Below, piece after piece: positions 36,201-49,300 of a DNA stretch of 64,000 bases. The position numbers and the translations under genes are program-made. The stretch is taken from the NCBI RefSeq assembly GCF_041381155.1, contig NC_091134.1, positions 4,150,001-4,214,000 of the forward strand. Reading direction: 5' to 3'. The DNA comes from Argopecten irradians. Taxonomy: Eukaryota > Mollusca > Bivalvia > Pectinida > Pectinidae. A model generated the notes under the pieces. It had not been told where the DNA came from, searched no databases, and was given only the letters and a program-made list of their open reading frames with translations. Within the stretch, counting starts at the first letter, position 1. Each line of letters opens with the position of its first letter.

Positions 36201-38136
36201 ACAGTTCACCTTAATCCATATAGATGTAAACCATAGCTAGACAGTAACCACAAAATTTGTTACAATGTTTTAAATGTTGTTACATTCAAGTTATTATTAG
36301 ATGTCACGTTTCATTAGTCGCTTTGAGAGAAAATATTTCTGAGGCTATAATGACAGCTTTTTGTTTTTGACTGAATCTGGTTGATAAGTACTAAATGTAA
36401 AATCACGGCATCCCACGATCACAAAATATGTTAACAGCTTCATTAATCCACTAGTTTACAAGGTATAAGCTTCAACAGAGCTCCCGACGAAATGCCGAGT
36501 CTTCAATATGATACTTAGAAATAGAGTCTCTTTTGTAAACACCGTATTCCATACACGTTTTAAAGTTGTTTTCTCTCGTAAACTGGTGCAAAATGATTTA
36601 CATTAATACGAGACATTCTGATCACATCGGGTTCATATCAACTTCTCTAAACTAGTTTCCCACTACGATGCGAAGCGTTGGAAACCAGGCCTTTATTTTT
36701 CTTTGGTCTGTGGAGACGTCTCTGTGAAATGCCAACTCGACTGTATCGATCGCCGGTTGACACAAAACGTGCGTGTGTCTAGTCGGCTGACGGGGGAGGA
36801 GGCTTTCTAGAACATCTCCAGCGAACAATATGCAGATTTTACACTGCGCCTTACAAGCTACTATCATCTATAAACAAAAGCTTGATTTTAAACCATCTGT
36901 CAAATGGATATATTTCATGTTGTAAATACGGCGCTTTAAATATAAAAAATAGAGCGTCGTTTCCGGTATATATGACATACAAGATTCAATGACTATTTTT
37001 TTTATTCAAATATATAATTTTTTCTGTATAAACCTAATAGTAAATTTTATTGGATTTAGTCGGGATTATCGAGAAACAAGTACAATCGTACTTCTTTGAC
37101 CTAGCTTGTGTGTAATGGTAAACAAATTGTACTACCTGGTGTTTACAAACGGCCATTAATGTAACATATTTATAATGTGTCATATTATACATTTTAGTTC
37201 GCTTGTAAAGTTTAATTATAATTGCATTTAAAGAGCGGAATGTTCAACAACTGTATTTCCTTATTGCAATGTACGATCTCGAAGGGTAGTGGTATCAAGC
37301 AATGAGTATGCCTTCCATATGTACCTACTGTGGTATTGGGTTTGTCTCATCCGAGATACTCATGTCAGTTTAAGCTGCATTGCATGGCTACCCATCGCTA
37401 TCCTACCCACGTCAATTTCCTCGGGATCACATTAGACAAACACTAAGTACAATGTACAGCCAGGGGGTTGGTGTTTTGATCGGAGACTTTTCTCTAGAAT
37501 ATAAATTTACAACTTCCTGAAATGATAATAGCTTTTATTACGACATACAATTAAACTAATTATAAAGCCGTTTACCTAAGTGGTCGGTACACCTGTGACC
37601 ACATTCTGTACACCATTGCTCCTCCTGACTAAACGACCCTCCATATTACAAGGAAGCCTTATCCGTGGATATTTGTCACGCAATCAATCCCATTTTATTA
37701 TGTACAACGAAATAACAGGTAATCATAAACATATACTGTGTCGGGATATATCTCCTTAGAGGAAAAATCAATAAATGACGTAACAGCTTATAGATTCATG
37801 TGACAAAGTCCAGATTACCGTTAATTTCCTGTGAAATGGACGCACCACAAAGACTTATACTTCAAAAGCATAATACATCCATAAAATTCAATTATTGGAA
37901 GAAATCACATGGAAAAAAAACCCACTTAATATTATTGGAATGTGTCCAAATTCATAATATAACGTCTGTTTTCCGAAATTTCGTTCTGATAAAGTTCTAA
38001 ACTTGGTCACTAGTCAATTTCAATCCTTCGTAAAGAAGGTGTTAACTGCTGTTAATGATTCAGCAGTTTTTCTGGGAACTCCGGATGGTTTCTTCCACTA
38101 AACCTGGCAAGCAATTTTTCGGGTATTCATTTAAAG

Positions 38137-38266
38137 ATTGAACTTCATTTTGACTGCATGCACGGCAGTATGAACAAAGTTGACGTTAGCGGTCCATAAA
38201 TGTATATATGTTCGTTGTGTCAACTGAGTTCATACTGTCGTATACGCAGTAAAAATGAAGATCAAT
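38137..38266. mobile_element. 130-bp hairpin element
   Basis: Inverted arms of about 50 bp: ATTGAACTTCATTTTGACTG at the left against ATTGATCTTCATTTTTACTG reading in from the right, both continuing through CAGTATGAAC to GTTGAC. The loop is about 30 bp. No ORF. A short MITE is the likely explanation. Confidence 0.75.
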
Positions 38267-38947
38267 CCTTATATGTACATCTTTTTTTAGACAGGATAAG
38301 CTGATAACTACGGTTGTTGTGGTTGCTAGGCTAAATAGTCTGTACATACGCTTTAGTATACGCAATAAGACTTTACAGAGCCACAGAGGAGAAACAAATG
38401 CATATTTTTCGTATCCCTCCGATCATAATCTTCTGCAAATATGTCGACTGCAATCTCAATGGTTTTGCCCGATAAAACTTTGGATTTAAGTCTTAAAGAC
38501 AAATTAGAATTCATTATATATAGAGATTGAACAGTGTTAGAATAAAAATTAAGATAACCGAGGTGGAATGACTGCCGGTATATATCGTTGTCAGGATAGT
38601 GATGCGGTCCGAAGAGGAGCGAACCGCTTTATTTGATTTCTAACCGAGGAAAGTTAATGTGATACTGCCTGTTGATGGTATGACCGTTGAGCTGATGAAT
38701 GTATAGGTCTACGAACCCGATTTAGACTAAAGACTTCAAAGTCATAACTTTCATTTTATTGTACGGAGGAAAGACACGTGTTGTCATGGTGTGTGTTTGC
38801 ATATTTTGAATGCAAAGACGGAGGATAAATTATAGCTGATGATACAGTTTCGGATACCTGTGATTTTTTTCTGGACATGATCTGTTTACCTGTTGTTCGC
38901 TCAGACGCTCCTAGAATTGTTCTCCGACAATCAGATGTTCTGTATAT

Positions 38948-39170
38948 TTAGGTGAGAGGAGTGGCCGCACTCACATACTTAGAATTATCCCAACAGTCCT
39001 TAGGAAAGCTCGGGGCCCAGGTTGTTGCCCCAATCAGCGACTCATTCTGTTGTTTATTACCGTTACAATGCTTGAACACGTATTCTGTTTTGATTTCATA
39101 TCCGTCGTCGAGGAAACTTTGTTTAAACTTCATACAATACTGCAAACTGAGTAGGCCCACTGACGAACAT
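38948..39170 (-). CDS. Possible terminal exon of an unknown small protein
   Basis: The minus-strand frame reads CMKFKQSFLDDGYEIKTEY, then a segment with KHCNGNKQQNESLIGATTW and PKDCWDNSKYVSAATPLT, then TAA. It has three cysteines and an N-glycosylation sequon (NES). An acceptor-like TTTGCAG precedes it. The amino-acid mix looks protein-like, but the opposite strand is also open here (38952-39326) and no homologue comes to mind. It may be chance. Confidence 0.15.
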
Positions 39171-42109
39171 GATACCAATAGAAGACCGAAATCGCTTTTT
39201 AATTTTTTTTTTAGTTTATTATCAATTCAAAGCAAATCTGTCATCTGTGTAAAGGTAAAATGTAAATTATGTAATCAAAATTTATTTAGATTATCATATG
39301 ACACAAAACCGAGTTGTATCACCTGACCGACATCGGCATACCCGTATAGATCGGAATCTCAGAGCAGTATCACGTGGTCAATATCGGCAATATCCGTACA
39401 GATCTGGATAGAACGGAACAGTTCGGATACTTAATATTTTAATTTAATTGTTTAATAATTTTGCGAATACGAACTTTACAAAAGTGGGAAAATATCGAAA
39501 GTTTAAAACTTAGAAAGAAGAAGAAAAATATGTAAAACATTCTAAATACTTTTTCTATGCCAAAGCCAAACAAGTCATAGACCATACAACTTTAAACTAC
39601 CCTGTGTCACCTTTCAAAATGGAGGAAGGACTTCAAAGCAATGAATCATTATGTTTTTTTTAGATTAACATACTTTTGACGGTTATTTTTCTCTTTCTAT
39701 TGTTAAATCATTCTTTTTGTTGATATGAATTTATATATAAGTTATTATTAATAAACAGTATTAAAACGATTTGATATTTAGTTACTACTCTTCCTTGCAC
39801 ATTGGGTTTAGATGAAGCCTTTAATAAATTAAAATTTCTGCAATGTTAAAAAGATTTTAAAAGCTATTCGTCAAAAAGATCTGTCGTACTTTTAAGTTGT
39901 TGCAAAGAATATCTAACACGGACCACACCTTAAATACATGTGTTGTAGAGTAAAAACAATCAATATTGATAATTCCAGACAACACTTGGTGATATAAAGA
40001 GTTTTTATTGATTTTATAGCAAGGATTAGTTCGTAAATTAAAGCAGACACGGTGAAGCGCGATAAAGTCATCGCAGTGAAAATAAAACCAGAGTTTTACG
40101 ATATCAGCCATTACTGTGAGGCGTAGCCAGGCAAGGTACCCGACCATCAGGCAGACGACAGGATACAAACGGTGGTGGGGGATCAGTCACGGATTGAATG
40201 GAGTTGTGTCGTACTTATATTAATTACAAGTGAGGAGTGATGTATACAAATGGTATCAATTTAGAATCAGACAGGGAGATTGTAAAACATTTGGTCGGTT
40301 TGGTCTGATACAAACATTGACGTGTTTACGTATGGCTACTAATGTGTAACGCTTTGTCAGCACATTCCCCCATTCAATGACATTACCAATAAAGCTCGCG
40401 TTAATTAACCTATATTCAAAATGCTGCAGACCATGATATCCTTATCACGTAATACACTTAAAGCTTTATTTACCTGGCTGGAATAATGAATACGATTCAC
40501 TTTAATTACATTTGCAGATCCAAACGGGTTGGCGCTGAATGAGAAATGGACTGGTGTGTGCATTCAACAGTCATGAATATGGACTTTTCAGCAATGACAG
40601 TGACGATTCAGATGTGACAGCTAGCTCGGCAGTCCATCCATGTTAAGTGATGTCTTGTAGATAAGTGTAACGCTCTAGGGAACCGTCCCGTTGTCTACGG
40701 TATCAAACATGGAATCACGATTGGCACAATATCTGTTTTGTAAATACAATATTCAACCAGACCGTTTTATTGTTTACATTCATTTAGTTTATTAGTCTAT
40801 ATTTAACATTTAGTAGTTGCAGATAGGACGACAAACATGAATGAATGCATTAACATATAATAATTATAAATTTTATATAGTATCAAACGTTGCTGAAGGG
40901 TTGTCAAGAGCTTGACGTAATATATACACATTACAATATGTAGCAGAATCATTAAAACAAACAGATTTACATCCACTACAGTGTCCGATAGGTTCCATGT
41001 CAATGTAAACCATGATATTTTGTTGGTTTGGTTTGCAGATGTCTTAGACAGGTTTTCCCTGATGCTAAATCCTTTTACATACGCCAAAAAGACTTGAATT
41101 GTAGAAATACAACAAATAAAATACCGACACTTTTTACATTTCTCTTTGTAGAAGGTATGATTGTTTAAGCTTGCTTCAAATTATTGATACATAATAATTT
41201 TGTCTAATTATTATAATTAAAAAGTCCACCAAAGCTATGCCTAATACACATAACAAAATGGCTTGAATTTGACACTTTAGATGATAACGTGAATCTTGAC
41301 GAGTGTCAGCGGTATTGCATTAGCATTTACTGTGCTCTTTATCGGAGCCGATGTTTGTTCTTTTGATCTTTGAATATCACTTGCTTATAATTTCCATTTG
41401 GTAAACAACGACACCATTTCAAAAGACTAGAGCTATGTATAAAAGTATAATAAATACTAACAACAAATATGACTGATGTTAATACAATACTGCATTATAT
41501 ATATCTAATAATTACATACTAGGCGAAACAATAAGTAAGTCACCCTACCCCATCTATGATATTTCGTATATAAATGACCTACATGTATTACAGAGGATGA
41601 TGAAACAAATCTGTATGTAAATGTAATAGCGCATGAACCACCACTAATTCAACCGCTGTCTAGCAATAAAGTGGCATTATGTTTTAGTCATTTTCCAATC
41701 ATCCACTTTTTAGAGTCAAAATAAATTTCCCTTACCATATTTGATCTACAAAATCGTCTCTTTTAGATGTGTGGATGTGTAAGCTATCATTCTTAAGATG
41801 AGGTTAACAAGCTGAATTATTTACAACCTGTGTAGTTCCGCTTGCTATCACGTTATTTGTTTACTCGTTAAATACTTTTGCCCTGATAAAAGCTGCCTAT
41901 ATTGTCTATTCGACAACTTCTACTAGGGGACTAAGACATCGATACCCTAGTACGTTCACATTTCTTTGTGCATTTCAATACTAGCATGTAAAAACGAAAA
42001 TTATCACGATATAACAATACACTACATAGTTATCTGTCCTTGTGGTTAGTGTAATGGAAACCTACCCACAGTGGAGATACTTCTATAGTATACAAAGACT
42101 GAGTGCAGA

Positions 42110-43324
42110 TCAGTTAATTGTAGTCCGAGGTATAAAGTCGGCGTCCTCATATGTATCGATGATCTCATCCTCCATGGCCTGCGCCTCAGCTGCCTTCATG
42201 TCCTCGATAAGCTTCAGACGCTCCTGCCTCATGGCGCGAATCGCCTCCATCTTGGAATCCCGGAAGATCTTTCCATCCTCCCAGATTTCACGCACCATCT
42301 TCTGATAGCCTTCGTGTGTTGAAATTAACTGCAACAAAGGATAAAAAAGGTAAAGCTTAACGACACAAAACAAGCAATTATCCTAACAATGTATATTCGC
42401 ATCATTTGCAGACTCGTCGTAAGTAATGTTCAACTGCTACCGAAGAATTTATTTATCACCTATGTTTTAGTCAAAGGTATCGAATTACATCAATGCTTTT
42501 GACAATCGCCCCTTGAACAGTAGAAGAAAGACATGGCGATTCAATGTCGTTACACTGTAAAAGGTTATAATACAGTAAGTTATAAAATTAGTGAACTATT
42601 GCCATGGGTATTTAATTCCTTAATTTATTTGTAAAATAACACCAGTCAAAGTTCTTTTTCCAGCTAGATTAAAGAATATTCGAATAAATCATTGGACTTA
42701 AAAAAAATTGCAATGCTGAAAGATAATATTAAACTGTAGTGCTTGTGATCACTTAAGGAACGGTTGCCACTATAGATACACTTACGGTCTGGGTAAGGTC
42801 TATTTCCGATTTCTGCATTGTCTGTATATTCATGCCCCCTTTCTGTACGTTGTTGACATTGTCACTGACGTTCTGTAGATGTGAGTCTATGTAATCTATT
42901 CTCTCGTCTAGTTTCTTTGCAACATTCTCAATCAGACGCCGCAGTTTATCTTCTGCTGCATCTATTACCAAACAAAATGAACGATTAAACAATGGATTCT
43001 AGATTCCGGGGCATACCGAGACATAATGTTGCGTTTTAACATGTTTTGAGAACAGCGTCATCAGTTTGACTTCACAAATTATCGGTACTCGTTTTACAAT
43101 TAAAAAAACAGTTTCAGAAACGTAGAAGGTCTTTAAAACTGAAGCCATACTAATATAATACTAGTTATCAAACTATAAATGTAAACTACGAATAATTAAG
43201 CTTAATTCTCTACGAGATGATACACGTCTTAAAGGTTGTTTTCAGGTATCCTACCTTCTCCTTCTTCTATCTTCTCTCTCTCCGACTGGAGTATGTATCG
43301 CCTTACCAGACTACACATCACATT
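42110..43324 (-). CDS. TRPC: TRPC C-terminal exons 10-12: LVRRY motif and coiled coil
   Basis: Exon 10 (43324-43255) codes NVMCSLVRRYILQSEREK, the calmodulin/IP3-receptor-binding-type segment after the TRP box. Exon 11 (42961-42786) codes a heptad-rich helix (DKLRRLIENVAKKLDERID) expected to form the four-stranded coiled coil. Exon 12 (42328-42110) is a charged helix followed by an acidic tail and PRTTIN. No PDZ-binding terminus like that of TRPC4/5 is present. Confidence 0.85.
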
Positions 43325-46300
43325 CTACAGAGGGTATAGATATCAATTACACCAAAACCAGAATAAAGTATTTGAAATGAAAATGAACGTTATGATAACA
43401 AGACGAAGTACAGGTGATTCACTGAACAGTGTTCCTTACAACAAAGAGGAGTCTTAGAAAGACGAAACTATTTTGATGTCGGGAATAACATTGATAAGTC
43501 CTAGAATGACCAAAGAGTTATAAGGTATTCATTGGATTACAATAGAGAAGGGCGATTTTTTTGCTGTTGTGTTACGCCATATTGACAACCAATACCATTT
43601 AAGGACGTGCCATGTGTAGGGTACGGAGGACCACCGTGTTATACGGGAAATCACTGCCAATCTCTGGTCTGTACATGGTCACTGTCCCAGGGTGGATTCG
43701 AATTCGCAAACCAGAGGTAGGATATATATATATATATATATATACTGAGACCATTCGGTAATCGCGACTGTTTTAAAACAATCGTTTGATGTCCCTGAGG
43801 TTAAGGTTAACGAATTCTAGAAGGACGAAACAATTGGGTATATCACTAACATCACTTATAGGTATCTGGAAGCTAAAACGATACCACTCTATGATGCACT
43901 CTAATTCTGAAAAGCTTTTGATTTGTAGTTTACCCTTCATGTAAAAGCTATTATTGTCATTTATGCCGCATTTACAGTGTACCAAACTGAAAAATCGTAG
44001 CTTTTTGATTGATGCCTCTACTTTATAACAGTATGCTAGTGTATATAGGCCATTTTGGGGAACTAAAAGCGCTAGTAAATCTTTCTATATATTCTGCAAG
44101 ATACGTTCGTGATATGGAGAAAATCGATTTATGCTCAATTCAGACATTTTATTACATCACGTTTGAAACGCTGATTAAGTTGTGTATATCTGATTGTTGG
44201 TTAGATATAAGGATACCTTGCTGCAGTGATACAACACAGAAAACTGTATTACTACAAGTGTAGATAGCAGTACACAGCAATCTCACGGGAGCTAGCACAA
44301 ATCTGGCTCATCGTTTCTGGTTTAATACAATGAGTTCACATTGATGTATGGTGTACATGTTTCTATTAGAAAATATATCTATATAGAAAAGGATGTATGA
44401 GTTTGCTTCATTTTGCCCATCATCATATTAGTCAGGACCAAATTTAACATTTTACTGACATCGGGCAAACCAGTCTCCCCACTCCCTTACCAGAAACCAC
44501 TGTTTTATAACATAGGGTATCTCGGCCAGGGGACTGATCCCAGATGCCAACTCAATGCGGTGTTAGGGGAGATGAAAGTAAGTAAATAAGAAAAGATAAG
44601 ATAACAATTTTAGTCATATTTTACGATCACGCAATGAGGACACCAGGCACAATTCTACTGTCCTACCGTTAGGGCATATTTGGGAGGTGGAATGGAAAAA
44701 ATATCGACATGCGGTCAGTTCCTAACAATTGCCCCACGTTGGTTTATAAATTGGAAGGCTAATCAGGGATGCACGCAATTACATAGCAATGCAGTTAACT
44801 ATTGTATAACGAGATGTTATTGCAAGACTGATACTGTACTTTAACGATGGTGATGTGATCAAAGAAGAATAAACCAGTCAAGGGAGATAACAAGTACTAG
44901 GGAATCATTATCAAGTATTTCGTGTGTTGAATAAAAAATTAGGTTCAAACCATAAATAGATTCATAAACGCATTTACGAAATAACCCAAGAACATTATAA
45001 CTTCTAGACAGCTGTACCACGATATCTTCTTATCGTAACCCCAACTGTGAAAACTGATAAAGCACCAAAACTACGAAAAGTATCGTGGGTGTTTTTGTCA
45101 TAAAAATGTGGCCAATTAACCGAAAACAATGAAATTATGCCACTCTTTATGGCAAACTACAATACAAATACAGTGTAAACGCCATTACAACGGATAGGGT
45201 TGTGTAAATGTAAGAAACAGCTGCTGAAGACTTATCGTGTTTCGATACGTCCATAACCTATGTGCTGATTTATCGACTATATATTGACGACTGCGATAAG
45301 CTGTGAGGAGGTATTACCTCACATATAAATGGCACTGGTGTGAACGCATGCAAGGCAGTGCACCCAACGACCTTTAAACTGCATTGTCTTTTTATCACAA
45401 TGGTATTGATTTATGTGTTAACTAAAATTAAATGGCTGTTATCCCGAAACGTGATACAAACAGGGATATATACCATAAACATGTGTAAAGTTGCCTTAGT
45501 GAAGGAATGAATGCTGGAAATAAATCATAATACGTGTCTCAGGAAATGTCAACTGCAGCTTTATGATATTTTAACCATGTTAAATGTGACATGGAAAGAT
45601 GTGCAACTCATCTTACACCCAATCGATGGATTAAAGCAAGAAGATAATACCAGATAACATCATGGTTTCAGTGACTGAGACAAGTCAAGGGAAATAATCT
45701 GTAACAATTTCATGTCCTTTACAATCTTGAACTGCAGTGAATCGGAAAAAAGACAACTTAAAGAGTCTGTATCACTTTTCCTTTCCTTTAAAAAGCTGTA
45801 ATTATTTTGGTATTCGATGTAATAAGTGTTTTAATTTGATACCATTCCTGATACCATTCCTTTCTTGCAGGACGGCATGTTTAACCTCTCCGTGTAGTTT
45901 ACGGCAGTAACAGTAGAAGTAGTAGTGCTAGTTTTCAGTAATGCATTTGAAAACCATAAAGTTTGATAAATTTAGTTGTGAACATAATTTGAATTATCAG
46001 TCAATCATTTATCAAGTTAAAACACACAATGTATACAATCTTGTTTCTTATGCCTTTTGTATGTTAAGATTAAAACATACCTCCAGACATTACTTTACAA
46101 TTACTTATTACTTATAACACTGTAATGATTTCAAATACGTACTGCTAAAATCAATATGAACCATTATTTGTACATGTTAAATAAAAACTATACATTTTAG
46201 ATTTTGTAATTATCAAAAGTTTGTTAATTTTGGTGGTGATTAACATGAAAAATTCGTCAGCATAGGAATTACGGAATCATGAAACTCTTTTATTCGTTTT

Positions 46301-49300
46301 TATCATCTGTGGATATTAAGATGCCATATCTTTCAGTCATCAATGAATAATAATAATAAAAGAGATTTTGACCCTTGGTGTACAACATAAACCTCCAAAG
46401 AGCCATGCAACTAAACCTGAAGAATTTGAAAAGGACACCTGTTGTTCTGAACATTGTCACCAATTAAATGAAAAATAGGAACTAAGTAATCGACTACGTA
46501 CCTGACGGGCGATATACTGTGCTTCCTCTAACTCAAGCTTCTTCTGTAGTTTCTGTGAATCAATAGAACTATGAAACAGATTTGCAAACTTAATTACTAG
46601 CAGATATGTTGTCTAAGAATTGTTTGAGGTAATACTACCAATGTATTTAACAATCTTTCAATTGGGTACTTTTAGAATGGCTACATTACCTAGAGATTGT
46701 CTCCGTTATCATACGAAACATGACCCTTACCTAGTTAATAACAAAAAAATATCGACAACGACGCACATATGTTTGCTGAACGTTGTAAACAATTACTTTC
46801 TTTGTTCAAAACCAAATTAACAATAAAATCAATAAAACTCGAACTACAGAAGAGTAATTAAATATTTCCAGGATCGTATAAAACATATACCATGTGATAA
46901 TAATGTATGTATGTCTTTTTTAATTTATCGCTTTTTCAAATTTATTGTGATTAATAACACTAAACTTTACCAAAACCAACAGAATGTCGATGTTTAACTT
47001 TATGGAACACTCTGTTTTTGTACTTGTACGTTGTCTTTTTGCACTTATCCGTACGCACAAACCTTCAGATTAAGATGTTTACCTTTAGCGAACGTTCTCT
47101 TTTTGTACTTCTCCGTACAGGTTTATGACACCTTCGGAAAAGTCGGCGGAAGAATTTTCTCATAGAGCCAACCAGTTTATAGATGTCACGTGGTGTCGGT
47201 ATTACATTAAATGGCGGTGCGACACAGCATCCGGGCTCTATAAATGTTAACCACAATTCTGTTCTGACGAACTTCCACTCCGTATCTCGTTCGTCCTAAT
47301 AAAAATGAGATGCGTTAGTATCACTGTTATCATTTATAAAGGAAATGCTAGAATATGATTGACACAGAGATATTTTTATTCGTAATGGTTGATGCTTGTT
47401 CAAACAATTTCGCAGTTTGTAATATAAGGGAAGTAACTGTTATTGATTGTGATGGTTGCTAAGATGGTGCAGGTGTCACGCAGTACTGCAACATGTCACA
47501 TTATTTATGAAGGTAAATTCCTCTGTTATCTGTCCGACTTATTTCTGTCTTGTCATGTGTATGGCAGTTTATTTACAGAAGGAGTAGATATCATTGATAT
47601 ATTGCTATTGTGATGGTCAGGAGAACTTAATAGATTCTTATGTACTTTATATAACGACATTTTTAATAAATTTGTATTTTAGAACTCTACACAAATTATT
47701 ACACAAAACAGTTTATGAAGTTAATAATTTAGTACGCTGATGTCAATATACCTTTGTTATTTCTAAAACTAAAGCTTATGAAGCTAGTGTCGCAATGGAC
47801 ATATTCCTGTTCTTTTCTCCGATTTCATTTTAATTTTCCTTGTTAATTTTGAAACTTATATATACGGGTTTTTTTTTAGATCATAACGGATTTGTATTGA
47901 TGAACACTGTTTGGTTTCTGGACTTAAATAGAATTGTGTGGATGGTTTCCTTTATAGTACATATACACACAGTTGTATTTATTAGTTACCTTCGTTCACT
48001 GACCTGTATTTCCTGGAAGGTGTTTGACATCACAGCAATGAGCAGATTCATCAGAACAACAAGCGCCGCAAAGACGTAGATTCCGTACAGAATGTAGCCA
48101 AGAGCAACCACAAATACACCACGGGATGGGTTGTTCGTTAGTGACGTCATAGGTGCGTCATAATGCAGGTCCGGTGCTTCTCCGGGACCAAATCCTAGCA
48201 GTGACCACACAAGCAGAAATAATGTCCCGGAAAATCTGGTGATAGCAATAGTAAAAATACAAAAATTGTCTGAATACAAACATGACTATTCGCACACATA
48301 CTATAGAAAACAATGCACAGAAACGTTTGATTATGGTCTAGCGGAATACAATGATATTTAATGTTTAACTATGTTTACCTTACGTTATTCAATATCATTT
48401 TTAAATGAAGTCTCGAATTAACCTTAAATGTTGTAGTTCAATGAACAGCAGTATTGTATTTTTGAACTAGAATCAAAATGATGGACAGAAAATCAGAATG
48501 ATTTATTTCATAAGATTACTGACCCTTTAAAACTTTCCGTTTGACACGCATGTGCAGCGTAGAGTCCTGCAATGCCACACGTGAATGCCAACAGGATGAG
48601 AACAAACATGGCGAACAGCTTGACGAGATCAAAGAATGTCCTCTGGAAGGAAACAAGCATCGTCCCGAACGTCTCATTGGCGGGCATGATAAACGATATA
48701 CGACTAACGCTGAGGATGATTCCAGCAGAGAAAAGAACGTCGGACAGAAATTCCGGATCAGGTACCCATTCAGATGACCAGTTGGCTAAAAATGTAGAAA
48801 AACAAATGATGCTTGTAAAAGGAACTCCATAATATGAAATATTCTTGAGCTTTCGGATTATCCTGTGGATTGTATCTTTTTCACAGTGTAATGTATAGCA
48901 ACCATGAAAATAGCAAATGAAAATTTAATGTCAAAGAGTATTCAATATGACAAAGGCGACATATGATAGACATTCAGTTTGGTATAATTTTGGTGAAATT
49001 TCCATTCATCCAAACGATACATTCGTTGTAAAATATCTTACCCATCATCGCTAGCGTAGCCGGAGCCTGGCAATCCTGATATGACGTGGACATGTTGTAG
49101 ACGTCATGAGCGTAGCAAAGGGGTAACATCGTCATGTTCAGGAGAAAACCGGAAGTGTTCATGGATGGCTGATAATAGTGGATCATCTGTCTTATCCTGA
49201 TTGGTAGGACTACATCAAGCGTGAAGGAGGCTAAAAGGAACGTCAGCATGAACGAGTCGACAAGGTTCCAGATCGATAGCAGATAATCCTGTGCTCCAGC

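Larger units (their letters stand above)
36201..42109. other. Region between Kv leader and TRPC 3' end
   Basis: AT-rich, with a hairpin element (38137-38266), a weak small ORF (38948-39170, minus) and otherwise nothing recognised. The part next to 42109 should include the TRPC 3' UTR; no AATAAA was seen close to the stop codon. Confidence 0.4.
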
